Origin: Takakia lepidozioides
Lineage: Eukaryota; Streptophyta; Takakiopsida; Takakiales; Takakiaceae
Reading direction: 5' to 3'
DNA: 64,000 nucleotides
Assembly (NCBI GenBank): GCA_030704615.1
Contig: CM060733.1
Span: 38,316,001-38,380,000 of the forward strand
In this document: in pieces, positions 11,301 to 23,699 of the stretch
Position numbering within the stretch: the stretch's first letter is position 1
Layout: the number at the start of each line of letters is the position of its first letter
Made by a program: the position numbers and the translations under genes
The notes under the pieces: generated by a model
The model's database searches: none
Told to the model about the DNA's origin: nothing
Seen by the model: the letters and a program-made list of their open reading frames with translations, nothing else

Positions 11301-14300
11301 ACTCGGGCGTGTTTCCAAGTGACACAGCCGGTCACAGTTATCCAGGAGCTTTTGTAGCTGAACTGTTGATCATCTGGGTTCGGATTCAAACAGACATGTC
11401 TTGGGTTCAGAATAAATGCTCCACAGCTGTTAATGGACTACAGCTTACCAGTGGGGACCCAAGGGCTTCCTATTCTCTGTGGGAAAGAACAATTGCACTT
11501 GATGTGACCATTGACAGGTGTCTGGCTCAGGGCAGTCTCCTTGATGTGTCAAACGCACTACAAGTTATTCTGGTTCATGTTGGCATTTTACACAATTTGA
11601 CATTTAAAAGATAAGGGCAGTTCGCTACAGTGAGATTGTGTTGTTTCTTGGAGCCCTGTATCATGAATGTACTGCTTGCTGTGGTCATTTATCAAAAAGA
11701 AATATCTGGATTGGTCTTATATTATTGGGTCTGTTGATTTGTAGTTTTCATTCAGTCTCCATTGTCTCCTTTTCTCTTTGGTTTCCTCTCAAATGTGTGT
11801 CAGAGTTTACCCAGACCCTCATAGTGATAGATATCATTACCTCCAAAGCAGCCCCTCTTAATATAGACAAGGGATATGGAAAAAATATGGTCTCTTATGG
11901 AAATGTAAGTTATGGACTGACACATCAGAAACTTCCATTCCATGATTGCAGCTGCCTGCCTCAGCACTTGATCCATTTTATGGAGTGGCATTGTCACGGG
12001 GGAGCCTTGCTCTGGCAGTGGTATGTATCTCTCTGTCTGTCCCTCTCTGGCATGCTTTACGGCGTACTGGCAGTGTGTATTTATCAGAACAAGACCATGC
12101 CCGTGGGTAGGTTTTGGTTTGCAGTCTATCAGGAAGACCAATGATTCCATACTGGTGTTGTCACCCAATGAGGAAGGGTTACATGCCTCAAGGTGAATGA
12201 CATCTGAGCTATCCCATGTGTGTAATGGCAAATCCTTGAAATTTGGAACATTTAGTGCACATTTTTTCATGCAGATGTGTGTGTGGGGTGGTTCAAAGCT
12301 CATTAAGGCAGCTGATAGAGCTGTTCATTCAGGGACGCTAGATTGTGGATTGCTTAAGACAATGCCGGGGTCATGCTGACGGGGTCAAGGGCTACAACTC
12401 GATTGCATGTAATGGCGACTTCCATTTTACTTTCCATAGTGTGCATAGTAGTAGTGCTCTTTCCATGGTTTGAGATGGTTGTATTTAACTCAGCTTTTTT
12501 CCTATCAGGTGCGAGGCATTGCCAGTGATGTAATAGATCAAATGTATCAATCAAGGCAAGTCTTCATCACCTTTCCATGATCAGATAAGATCAGAGTGCA
12601 TTGCAATAGCTGTAAGATTTTTTTGACTAAAGCTGAAATTGTGTGCTAAAGCCATGCCTATTGCATCATGGTACATTTCTCTTCAACATTTTGCTGCTGT
12701 TCTGCCGCAGATCACAGAAGGGTGTAGTCCAGCTCTTTTGGGTGGGCGGGCAACGGTACAGAGACTCAGTGGGCTGGATGACACATGGTGGTATAGGAAG
12801 GCCTGTAGCAAAGAGTCTCTCATCAGAGGACCTGGATTGCTGGTGTTCACGGCTAATTTCTACATTCCGCCACCTAGAAGAAAGTACACATGCATTAGTC
12901 CTGTGGGACGTAGTGACAGCCCTATCCTATCTGAAGACCATTGCAGGCTCCACATTCGTGACATCGGTTGTGTCTGGCTGGCTGGACAACTGGTGCAAGG
13001 AGGGCAGTCACCTCCTGGGGGACAGCATTAACTGGTCAGTTGAGAGCCTGCAGGCATGTCTCCCTGAAGCCACCTGTCGCCGATTGCAAATGATTAATGT
13101 TGTTTATAGGCGTGTGCTATTGGATAATTGCAAGGCTGAAGTCCTCAGCGGGCGAAGCTCAAGAAGCAATGGGGACTCTGCTACAGACAGGGCAGCCCAT
13201 GTGGCAGGACACCAGTGGCGTCTTAGTGGGGAGGGGGGGTTGACCCCAAGCTCTGTAGCCCTCCCTGAACAACAAGAGATATGGAAGGAGCATCTATGGC
13301 TGGTAGAACATGAGCTTCGACAACGTTTAATGTATTTCACACTTTTTGCTGCTGCTTGCCATGGGATAAACCTTGAAGAATCAGAACAGAGGGAAGAAAA
13401 ATTGGGGGAGCGAGCGCTACCAGGAACATGGCTAATGGCTGATTGGATACTTGCCAATGGCTCCCAGATTTTTCCTCGCTTGGTGCAAGTCGCAACTCGT
13501 GTACGCGACTTGAGCGATGAGATGTAAGTTGTCTGTCCTAACCCCCAGGAAATGCTACTAATTATATTTATGCAAACAGATTAAGGTGGGCAATGTGGCC
13601 CTTGTGATTTGCTCTTGAGCTTTTCCTTCAACCAAACATTCAATGTTCCTGTCCCAGACTAATGATGAGTAGGTAAAGCTGTTATGATTATGTTGTCGAA
13701 GCACTTTAACTGGTTGTAAAAGATTGTGAGCTTGTAGTAACTCTTTGGGAGGAGTAGACAGTCTCCTTAGAGACAGATCGTTAGTAGTAGGCACCAACCT
13801 GCCAAATTATGTTGCCACCATGGAGTGCCCATGAGAACCACTGAGTTAGAGTTTGCTAGTTTCTCTAATCCTGTATTGTGATTGCTTTGACAGACTTGCA
13901 TTATCGGGTGAGACAAGATCCTTGGAGGGTTGTACATTCTGTGATGCCAGCTTACCTTTGGAGTCCCCGGAAGTAGGCTACTGCAGTTCTGTTGATTTCA
14001 ACAAAGAAGGACTCAACCATAAGCACCAGCGGTGCTCTGTATCTTTGCAGGTTAGTTTCACATGTAGTACTTGCATCCAAATAAACTTTCAGAAGAAGAA
14101 AAAGAGTGATGCAGGTTGTCTAGATTTTAGTCCGCCCTGTATGAATCCCCTTAATGTCTTTGGGCTACAGCTTCAGAAGTATGGGGATCACCTTCAATGT
14201 TGAAAACCTATTATTGAATGGCATGAGTACATTCCCTCACTGCTTGATGTATGTGTTTCAGTCTGGTGTTTTCTGCTTTGTTTTGATGGTAATATTATGT

Positions 14301-14931
14301 CTTGGTTGAGTCCTCCCGTGCTGACACAAACTCAGTATATCTGCACCCTCTGTGGGGAATTGATGAAGTCACTGGGGAGTTATAACAGCTGGCCACTGTT
14401 ATACAGGATAGAGTGATTGTCTCATACTCTCCAATTGACTCTCCAAGTCATGAGATAGCATCTTGTCTGGTTTGCTTCCTCTTTTCATTGTTCCTTCTTT
14501 GATGTGGCTTTCCTCGATGTTTTTGTCTGGGTGCATATGTTTTCATCTTTGAAAGCAACCTTGGATGTGGCTATTTTACTTTATCTTCAGTTTATGTGTG
14601 AGTTCAGAATCCAGTAGGCTCTCACATTGATATATCTGTTGCAACTTATCCTAAAGTATATATTGATTTGCATTGATTATTGGTGTTGAAGGCTGTCATT
14701 GTGCTTGTGTAGGTGTGCCGTCCCAATCCTCTATGGTACTGCAGCTGCTGTGCACGACGGGCAACAAAGCTTGCTCCTACCTTTTTCTTCACTCTCTCCT
14801 CTCAAAGTGATGTTGAGCGTCTCCCTTTACCCTTGCTCCTCCATGGGGTGCCTCTGCCAGCATGTCCCTTTTGCGGTATATTGATGCACCGCTTGCTGCC
14901 AGAGTTCCTGCTCACCCCCTCCTTGACCTGA
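5342..14931 (+). CDS. GTF3C4: TFIIIC 90-kDa-type subunit (GTF3C4-like), 17 exons
   Basis: TFIIIC binds A and B boxes of tRNA genes and recruits TFIIIB for RNA polymerase III in the nucleus. Exons: 5342-5509, 5645-5729, 6214-6316, 6601-6685, 7146-7232, 7501-7604, 8035-8095 (possibly to 8134), 8597-9189, 9585-9669, 10279-10455, 10681-10734, 11005-11106, 11952-12020, 12509-12555, 12711-13523, 13894-14050 and 14713-14931. All phases agree, giving about 1002 residues. The N-terminal half is the TFIIIC_delta WD-like propeller: FPNSVKWSEENLLAVASGH, VRSVDWSPQGLAS, CLLAVCTTDSRVKLYR, then WAHESWVTSVCWA and ILLATASADG. The centre has FYGVALSRGSLALAV, DQMYQSR and VVQLFWVGGQ. The C-terminus is a Cys-rich zinc domain with CTFC (exon 16), CSCC and CPFCG (exon 17). 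Introns after 11106 and 12555 use GC donors. The ATG at 5342 is the first in frame that gives the conserved start. Confidence 0.93.
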
Positions 14932-15971
14932 TCTGTCTTCCCATTTTCCATATGGTCCAGATGACACATCCCATTTGATCAGATGTGAGTGAGACATGGG
15001 CAAGGAGTCTCCTGGGTTTCAGATTTTTTCCTGGAGATCATGCAAATGAGTATATGGAAACTAGTCTATTGTACATGACCTTTCTTGGTTGAAATTTCAA
15101 TCATACAAAGCCCTGTGCCTTACTATGCCCCCTAGCAGTAGTACTATTATTGCATCTACAGAAAATTGCAAATAATCCAAATGTTAGAAAATCTTTTGAA
15201 GTGCCATATGATTCTAAGAGGCTAACCCACTGATGAGCTTGTAACCTGGCCCATCACACTGCAGTAGTGCCCTGCTTCCATTCCCCCAACCACAGAAAGA
15301 TTGAAAACAGACAGACTTGTCACCGCTCAAGTTAACTACACCTGAATGTTAACTACACCCAAATGATGAAACCCACATGAGATGTAGTTTTTCTCCTCTC
15401 AAACCACCAGGCATTGTCATCATCCTGTAGGAGAAGAGTGTAAGAAAAGACTGTAAGCAGGTAACATGTTGGCTGGGACAAGAGTAGAAGGGGAGTGGGG
15501 GCACTTGAGACAGAGGACATGTTTGATGTAACACTTTGGTTTGTGTTGTGTCAATATGTCACTTCATAGCTGCAAATAACATTTCAGTTCGAATCCCCAA
15601 GTGCCCAAGTGATGGTTTGGTGGCTTTCTGCTCCTTTATGTATACCCAAAAAGTAAATGAAAAAGTATGCAACTATTAAACCCTACAGGACTGGATTTTT
15701 GGCCAACTTCCCTGGACCCAGAGGGTAAGTTAGAACCAGTGCACCTGCCCAAATGCTAAGCTTAGCAGCCAGGTGTGGCTGGGGCCTTACTGTACATACA
15801 CAAATGCCTCTACCCCACATGGCAGAATGTGCCTTGTCAAATCATTTTGCATCATAGTGGATTTGAAAACCCAAGATTGGATGTTACAATTGATTCCCTA
15901 TTGAACCTATGCGAAAGAATTCTATTGGAGACAACTGCAAGAATCAGCTCTCCCTCTTCCAAATGCCTAGC
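14932..15971. other. Convergent intergenic region (3' sides of two genes)
   Basis: This lies between the stop of the TFIIIC-like gene and the stop of the F-box/kelch gene. It is AT-rich with short open frames only. No recognised gene, RNA or mobile element. Confidence 0.5.
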
Positions 15972-18200
15972 CTAGCATTGCACAACCGCGCACGCAGCGC
16001 CATTCTTGACATAGGGCAAATCAGGACCTCGTGACCACTCTTGTGCACATGTGTCGTAAATGAGCACTAAGCCCTCCTTATAACCACGGCCATTGCGCCC
16101 GCTTCTGCGAAGAAGATCATCAATTGACCCTCCCACCTGCAGAGTTGTGAACTAAAAATTATGTCAACGATACACAGAGCGAGAACAATTCAGAAATTGC
16201 ACTTTAATTGTACATTTGGCCTCAAATATCAAATGTGCTCAACATGGCCAGGATATGTTAAAAGTTTCCACCCTCGGAGGTTCTATTAGGACTATCCGCA
16301 AGCATCACCTGCTGTAATTTTGGAAGCCCAAACCAAGCTTCAAAACTGTCCAGCGATTTCCTCTGTGCTCTGTCAGTGTCTCTAAAACAAGGGGAGAACA
16401 TTCATAGCAAGGTGTGAATTGGATTGTTTATTTTAGCTCCTCCCTCTATTCAGCTTCAATAAAGCCCATAGGTTAGAAATGGACAGTTTCTAAATCTATA
16501 ACTTTTTCTTGGAAAAACAGTAATGTTGACACACCTGAATAATGTACACAGAACTCCCCATTGTCACGCAAGAAAACTTCAAGTAATTGTCGATCCGCAA
16601 TGGAGATGGTATTGGGGGAGGCTTGATTCGACTCCAGGATTCCTCCCGAGTGTCGAACTTCCAAAAAGAGAGTTCAACAGCATGACTTGAGAGCATGTAG
16701 ATACCTGGCCCAACCACGGTACAAGCAATGACACAGCCTCCCATTGGAAGCACTCGTGTCTTTTGCCAGCTGTTGGTTTTTGGGACATATGCGTCCATGG
16801 AACCCACATAGGCGTAAGGCTGCATTGATAGCCCAAGCATGCTGCTAAACTTCAAGCCCCCAATGACATAGAAGATACCGTTGACCGCTGCTCCTAAGCA
16901 CCCATACCTCCTGAAAGACGGAAACTATGACTCATTAGAAGATGTGGTAATAACAGAAGCTGTGGTATGAATATGACATCTAACTGAACTACATATCACA
17001 CGCCACTTTCACACAAAGATCCCATGGGGTTGACATTGAGGAGCACTAAAGGATACTAATCAACCTCCAGAGTCTGACGTTGAGCGCAATCATGCGACTG
17101 CAGTCACATCACCACCATTTGAGCATAGGGCACCTTTTCCATACCGGCACCTCACCACTGCTGATCAGATTCTTTTTCCCCTATTTCCACTGTCGGAGAA
17201 AAAAATGGTGGTTGGAGAGAGGGAGGGCACATCCTAGCTACCAAGCCTTCCTACCTGAACCCAGGATTGATCTTAACATATATCTTTCTGAGAGAGGGCT
17301 TCATAACCTCAAGTTGGAGTGGTGCAGCAGACTCCTTCAGTGGGTAAGTTCTATGATTAATTGTGGCTCATAAATTGTCAGGAAAACCTACCAGGGGGCT
17401 AAGTCTATGCAAAGAGCAAGGCCAACTGATTTTCTCACATACCTGCGCGGCATGCTTGCAATTGGCCTCCAGGTATCAAGCCCAGGAATGTACTGTTCAG
17501 CATCCATGATGGCATCGCGGCTGGAGTCGTTTCGATTAGCACCCCCAGCAACAAAGATTCGATCGCCAATCACACAGCATGCAAACTTTTTCCTGGGGCA
17601 AAGCATTGGAGCGCCGCGCGTAAGCGTCTTAGTCCATGCATCATACACAATTGTGCACTCTATTCCTAAGGGTTTTGAGGAGAGGCAAGGCACAGCCCCA
17701 AGGATGAAAATCCTGTGCTTTATGACGGCAGGCTGGGCATGAAGGAGAGCGTGGTCAGCACTGTGGTAGTCAATCAGCCATTCATTCTCAACTATTGAGA
17801 GCAGCGAGCACAGCAATCCGGCCCGCCAGCCACCGCTACTCTTGCAGTAGACCGCAGACGAGAGACCAGTCCCAGCACCACCAAACACAAACAGCAAGCT
17901 CTCCACCCGCCCATTCTTCCTCCTCATCTCATAAAACTCAGATGATTTCAGTATGCAACGCCAATTCTGGCAGACCATCATGGCACTGTGAAGAGCAGCT
18001 CGCGGCATTCTGGCCAGGCATTCGAGTAATACATCGTCAGGAAGGGAAGAGATAGAGAAGGGTGGTTCTTTTGCTGGCAGTTTCTCGTTGGGTAGTGATC
18101 GAGGAGGCCAGCATCCCTGAACCAAACCCCGCAATCCAGAACGAGACGACAATTTTTTCTTAACCCCAGGCGGACGTGCTGCAACAGGTGGTGAGGCCAT
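15972..18200 (-). CDS. F-box/kelch-repeat protein, 3 exons
   Basis: Likely the substrate receptor of an SCF ubiquitin ligase. Exons 18200-17443, 16910-16535 and 16136-15972 join in phase (1299 nt, 432 residues). A basic, Pro/Ser-rich N-terminus (1-48) precedes an F-box at about 50-92, with SISSLPDDVLLECLARMP. Kelch blades follow, seen as FVAGGANRNDSS with DTWRPIASMP, then FYVIGGLKF with NSWQKTRVLP, then VYIIQ joined to VGGSIDDLL, then EWSRGPDLP near the end. The layout resembles the Arabidopsis At1g67480 type from memory. Exon 3 was chosen over a candidate at about 16300-16400 because it completes a kelch GG motif across a phase-0 junction and ends in its own stop (TAG at 15974-15972). No frame breaks. 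Targets are unknown. CT-rich sequence lies upstream of the start. Confidence 0.92.
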
Positions 18201-18488
18201 CTCTCATGCTCCCTCACCCACCTTCCCTTAAAACTTCATCTCCCTACCACTCACTCTGCATTGCTCATAACACAAAGCACAGCCCTACTTCACCCATCTC
18301 TCCCTGCCATCTTCCCTGCTGCAGCGAAGACTACCCGCCATAGCCAATGCATCCCCTTTTGCCGAGTCAGACCAGCCCTGTCACCCCCACTCACCTCTCT
18401 GCTCCATGTGCCCCCTCTGCCAATCAACTGTCCTCCTTTCTTTATATGGCCCTCTTGGTCCCCCCCTCTCTCTCTCTCTTTCTTTCTT

Positions 18489-18496
<8 letters not shown>

Positions 18497-18521
<25 letters not shown>
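18497..18521. repeat. (TG)n microsatellite
   Basis: An uninterrupted run of about 12 TG units directly follows a CT/TTTC-rich stretch (18465-18495). It lies in the upstream region of the F-box/kelch gene. Confidence 0.9.
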
Positions 18522-19358
18522 TGTCTTTGCCCTCAAACTTAGCCAATTTCCCTGCTCTCAATGTTGGGCAGGTATATTTTTCGCCCTATGTATATTTTTC
18601 ACTGTGCTGTCAGAGATTCCACTCTTTATCTTTATCTTGCATTAAGTTCTTGCACTGTTGCTATTATTCTCCGGTTGGCAGACCTCACAAGTGCGTTCGG
18701 ACATGGTTGGAACCATGAAAGGAGGAGGGAAGACTCGACAAGCGTAACTTATGGTATCACTTTCACCCCACATGGCTGCTGCTCTCCCTTTGGAAGGTGG
18801 ACATTTCTAATGGCTACATCCGAGGCAATGCGGTTGCCCAACCCTACCGAAAGCCGCAAGCCGAAAGACTTGCAATGGATATATAAAATTTTAGTGATGA
18901 CTACAAGTCGGAGACCCATGGGAGGGTTAAGTAATACCTTGATCCAGTACCATTTTTTTCTCAGCAAAGCTCAAAAAGTCGACGCTACCTGAATCCATCC
19001 AAAGAAAGTATCGTCAAATCAGTATCGTCAAATCGTAAGCCTGCATTAAGTTTTTACATTATTTCTATTTTTTTTGCATAAAATATATTTCCAATCAAAA
19101 GAGAATGGACATTGACTTTTTGTAAAACTTGAATAGTGTTCTCATAAGTCGTCACTAATTTAATAGTGTGGAACAATGTCCATGTCCATGGGAGTCCACT
19201 TAACTGTCTAATCCAATCCACTCTACTCCGCGCTGCGGGTGATTGGGACGCCTGTCTGTCAAGGAGTCCACTTAATTGTCTAATCCAATCCACTAGATGA
19301 TCCGCACCTCCATGTAGGGGTTGGTATCACGTGAGCACAGTGTGAGTACTGAGCATGC
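18522..19358. other. Intergenic region before the Gypsy element
   Basis: No gene is supported. A 29-bp sequence (tgtctaatccaatccact type) occurs twice, near 19204 and 19278, as a local direct repeat. The rest is AT-rich unique sequence. Confidence 0.45.
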
Positions 19359-19555
19359 TATCTTGATGGAGAAGTTTCTTCCAAATGAAGCTTCCTGAGT
19401 AGTTTCCCAAGTTACTCTTGGTAATTTGGTAAACTCTCGGTAACTTGGTAAGTAATGGTAAATCATGATAGGTCATGGTAACTTTTGGTTACATGGTAAC
19501 TTAATAACTTTTGGTATTTACTCCTGGTAAGTTCATCTGGGCTATGTCCGTGACA
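19359..19555 (-). repeat. 3' LTR (truncated) of the Gypsy element
   Basis: It matches 25129-25346 closely: shared gagtagtttcccaagttac, ggtatttactcctg and gtccgtgaca. Similarity stops abruptly at about 19359. The 5' LTR seems to extend about 120 bp further, so this copy has probably lost its 3' end. Confidence 0.85.
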
Positions 19556-19571
19556 TCACCCCCTCCTCTAG
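19556..19571 (-). other. Polypurine tract
   Basis: Read on the minus strand, GAGGAGGGGGTGA immediately precedes the TGTCAC start of the 3' LTR. This is where plus-strand priming takes place. Confidence 0.8.
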
Positions 19572-20247
19572 CGCCAAGTTCCTCGAGGAGCGGTAAAATC
19601 TTGGACTTGCTTAGAGTTGGAGAAAATCCAAAATCCGACGAATGGTACTTGCCAAGTATTCGGCTCTTCGTTCTTGACTCAAATGATTTATAGGTCCCTG
19701 TAACCATCGATAGTGTCCAACACCTTGAACTTGGGACCACGCAGTAATTTGAGCATCTGATTTTCGAAACTGCCTTCAAACATGATTTCGTTGCTCTCTG
19801 GGTCCGAAGCCTCAACCTCCAACAGAATTATCAGACTTCGAGTAGGCTCCACTTGCCGTCGTACGGGGTCCAGACAAGGAAGTCCGCGTCGCATTGGTGG
19901 CCCATCGTCTCGAGAACGTCGGCGTGATGTTGAAGGTCGTGAGAGTCGGAACGGCTGATCTGGTAGTTGGGTAAGCGACAACTCTAATGTATCTGATTCT
20001 TGTAACTTCATGCTGTCAATACAAGATGCAAGAGTGCTGGAAGTGTAGCTATATATACTGATGTGTGGTACTCCTCTCTCATTAGCGTGTATCAGGTACA
20101 TTGAATGTGGAGTCTTCACCTTGAAGCTAACTTGGCTGACATCATCGTTGTGACGTCTTATTGACGTGTAGCTCGGGGCTTAGCTGTATATCGTTGATGA
20201 AACTCTTGGACTTTGTCAGATGCATTGGCGAGGTTGGATAAAGGTTC
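19572..20247 (-). other. Gypsy 3' internal region
   Basis: Lies between the chromodomain-like end and the purine tract. An open frame at 19688-20119 (minus) is Ser/Arg-rich in its middle and matches no family I know. It probably holds the tail of the polyprotein frame or untranslated sequence. Confidence 0.45.
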
Positions 20248-21381
20248 TCACTTTCGTTTGCTGATGTCGTAGCTTTTCCAATGTACGAAATACTCAAGAC
20301 GTTTATACTTGATACGAGAGTCTAGGACTTTGTCGACTTCATACTCAATTTCCTGATTGACTTCGATTGGTGGAGGTGGTACGGAGACTCTCATTGGAAT
20401 ATTCGATGGATGATACAACTCCAATAATGAAACATGAAAGACTGGATGGATGCGCATACTTCGTGGGAGTTCAAGCCGAAAACTGACCGAATTTATTTGT
20501 CGAATAATTTTGAATAGGCCCAAGCGTTGATAATCCAACTTCATTGATGGTCGCGAGGTTTGTATGTCCCGTCGAAGAAGCCACACACGATCTCCGACCT
20601 TGAACTGGGGTTGGAGTTTGCGACGTTGATCTGCATACTCCTTGTATTGTTTTTGAGCTTCTGTAAGGTGGAATGTAAGCTCCTTGTGAATCGTAGCAAG
20701 ATGAGTAGCAAGGTTTTCTGCAGCAGGGCTTCCAACAGTCTTCATGTAGAAAGGGTTTGCTCGAGGATGATGACCATAATTGGAGAAAAATGGAGTTTGT
20801 TGGGTCGAAGAATGTATAGTGTTGTTGTAGGCAAACTCAGCCAATGACAGAAGGTCCGTCCAATTATCTTGGTGATAATTTATCGTACAGCGAAGATACT
20901 GCTCCAAAATCTGGTTTACACGTTCGGTTTGACCATCAGTCTGTGGATGATTAGCTGTAGAAAGATTGATCTTAGTATCCAATATGTGAAATAATCCCCT
21001 CCAGAAATTTGATATGAACTGTGGTCCTCGATCAGATACGATGTCATTCAGGAGTCCATGAATGCAGTAGATATTATTGAGGAAGAGTCTTGCAGTTTCC
21101 TCACCGGTAATCGTCTTATTACATGGAATGAAATGTGTCATCTTCGTAAAACGATCTACAATAACAAGGATTGAATCGGTGGTCTTGGAGATTGGAAGGT
21201 CCGTAATAAAGACCATAGACACGGACGACCATGGACCCTTGGGAATGGGTAATGGTTGAAGAAGGCCGTAAGGTTGATGTCGTGGTCTCTTCGCTCTAGC
21301 ACACGTGTCGCAAGATTTTATAAATTCTTTCACGAGTTTCCACATCTGCGGCCACCAATAGTCCCTGGATATCAATTCCAT
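20248..21381 (-). pseudogene. Gypsy integrase plus chromodomain-like segment
   Basis: This 377-codon open stretch is the best-preserved part of pol. It has a zinc-binding tail (SCDTCARAK), then a DDE core: Asp in MVFITDLP, Asp in SDRGPQF and Glu in TDGQTERVNQ. A GPY-type region follows, then a chromodomain-like end, VDKVLDSRIKYKRLEYFVHW, that stops early at about 20248. The core wording (DSILVIVDRFTKMTHFIPC, LEQYLRCTINYHQDNW) resembles fungal-type chromoviruses more than the common seed-plant ones; this is recalled, not searched. The parent polyprotein is broken upstream, so it is scored as a pseudogene. Confidence 0.88.
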
Positions 21382-21594
21382 TGTTTTGTTGAAGCCGAAA
21401 TGTCATGCAGCCGGAAGATCATGACATGTTTGAAGAATTCGAAGTTGTGTAGGTCATGGAGGTACATAGAGAAGTCCCTTGAAATAAAGCAAGTCATGTT
21501 TGAACTCGAAGTTGTTTGTAACATGTAGGTTGTCTCGAGGTCGATTTAGTTGACTTCGTAGTGTCATAGAGAATTGGTCGCTCTTCAGTGCTTC

Positions 21595-22136
21595 CTAAAT
21601 CTCCTTTATGATCTCTGCATCGTCATAGGTGGACATGGATAGCATATTCAATTGGAGATTTGTTGGTTTCAAGATGATGGATTTCTGTTGGTCAAAAGTT
21701 GCATTCCCTTCCTTTGGCGCAAAATACGATCGTCGAGAAAGAGCATCTTGGTTTCTTTGAAGATGTCCGGGACGGTAGGTAATAACAAAATCAAACCTTG
21801 CTAGTGACATACTCCATCTTGCTTGACGTCGATTCAAAACACGAGCACTCATAAAATACTCGAGGTTTTTGTGATCGGTATAGACAGTGACCTGATGTTG
21901 AGCTCCTCCAATAGATGACGTCACTCCTCAAAAGCATCGATAATCGCTAGAAGTTCTTTGTCATGGATTTCATAATTGATCTCCGCAGCGGAAAATTTGC
22001 GAGAACGAAAACCAACAGGGTAAAGTCGGCCATCTGTACCGTATTGAGAGAGTACCGCGCCAAGTGCAAAGTCCAATGCATCTGCTTCCAAAAATAATGG
22101 TTTAGATGGGTCTGCATGTACCAGTATTGGAGCCAT
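21595..22136 (-). pseudogene. Gypsy RNase H region, broken
   Basis: Two abutting frames carry the RNase H blocks LFLEADALDFALGAVLSQ and [14 protein letters not shown], followed by the linker [17 protein letters not shown]. The change of frame at about 21921 breaks the polyprotein. Confidence 0.85.
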
Positions 22137-22184
22137 TGTAAATGTCTGCTTCAGCCTTTCAAATGCTTAGTCAGCCTTCTCGTC

Positions 22185-23536
22185 CTATACAAATTTGTCC
22201 TTCCTTGTGAGTCGTGTCATTGGTGCAGCAATTTTGGAGTATTTCTGGATGAAGATTATATAGAAATTTGCAAATCCTAGAAAACATTGTATATCTCGGA
22301 CCGAAGTTGGTTTAACCCACTCGATGATGGTTTGCATTTTCTTCGAATCCATAAAGACTCCTTTGTCGGAAATAATGTAGCCCAAAAATTCGACTTCAGA
22401 TTGGTGAAAAAGACATTTTTCCAACTTGGCATATAGTCATTTTTTCCCTCAATTTATCAAGGACAAGGCGTACATGACGACCATGTTCTTCTTCATTATG
22501 CGAAAATATCAAAAATAGATGACTACAAAGTCATCTAAAAATTCTCGAAAGATGTCATTCATCATGTGTTGAAAATTTGCTGGAGCATTTGTGAGACCGA
22601 AAGTCATAACACTGTATTCGAAATGTCAATACCTTGTGCGAAAAGCAGTCTTACATTCGTCTCCTTCTTTTATTCGTACAAGGTTGTAAGCTCCTCTCAA
22701 GTCGATCTTTGTGAAAAAAATTGCTCGTCCAAGTTGTTCGAGGAGTCCGGAAATCAGCGATTTTTTATAGTGACTTTGTTGAGTCCACGATAGTCCACAC
22801 ACATGCGTAACGATCCGTCTTTTTTCTTCACAAATAAGATAGGTGCTCCCGCGGGTGATTTCGAATGTTGAATGAAATTCTTTGACAAATTTTCATCAAT
22901 GTATTCGCGTAAAGCAGCCAGCTCCGTCTGAGATAAATTGTAGATCGGGCCGAATGGTGGTTGAGCTCTTTCTTGCAACTCAATTGCACAATCATAAGGT
23001 CGATGTTCTAGCAACATGTCTGCATTTTTCTTCTCAAATACATCCTTGAAATCTTGATATTGAGTGGGTAATGTCGAAGTACCTTGGTCTGTTGTGGTTT
23101 TGATCGGAGTCGCATAAAGTGCAAATGTCGCGTCTTTTTTCGTAGCTCTCATGAAGGCTCTAGCTCCAAGAAACAGGGGTTGAATACCTTTGGTACTTTT
23201 GCATTTTTGTCTTGCCGAAATTTTTCGTAATCGCCAGTCGATGTCAGGATTATGAAGTACAAACCAGGGAAGTCCAAGGATCACAGGATTCGTTGGAGAC
23301 TGGATGACATTGAAAACAATATGTGATGCTTGATTTTTAAGCTTCATTTCAAGGGGTCGAGTTTCATGGTCAACATTTCCTGATGCTAACGGTCGTCCAT
23401 CGTTGACTTCAACAGAGGCCGAGAATTTCTTTCTTACGAGCGTTAAATTGGGTTGCTTCGTAAAGTCTTTATCAATAAAACACGCTGAAGCGCCCGAGTC
23501 CAAAAGTGCTTCTACGGAGATATCTCGATTTTGCAT
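22185..23536 (-). pseudogene. Gypsy protease and reverse transcriptase, broken
   Basis: The frame at 23536-22754 holds an aspartic protease motif ([13 protein letters not shown]) and the start of reverse transcriptase ([20 protein letters not shown]). The palm region near 22510 reads FDDFVVIY and then hits a stop, where a YxDD box is expected. The thumb side (22424-22185) has FLGYIISDKGV and FLGFANFY. Several stops and shifts separate these parts, so no active enzyme can be made. Confidence 0.88.
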
Positions 23537-23699
23537 CCTGATCTTTACTGGAACTGTGAAACAAGATACAGGGTCTTGAGGTAGAAAAAGACATTTTTTT
23601 TTTTAGGAATTTGGGGTGTCCAGCCGCATGGTCCCTACTGTGACTGGACATCTTCGTTTTCCGACCTCCTCGTATCAAACACTTGAGTGGTGCCCCGAG

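Noticed and set aside
10820-11389. Minus-strand open frame of 189 codons opposite the TFIIIC gene
   Set aside because: It is antisense to exon 12 and an intron, has no family motif, and is a shadow of the plus-strand exon.
16290-16395. Candidate last exon of the F-box/kelch gene at about 16300-16390
   Set aside because: It gives no kelch motif. The exon at 16136-15972 joins in phase 0 as VYIIQ-VGGSIDD and fits the family.
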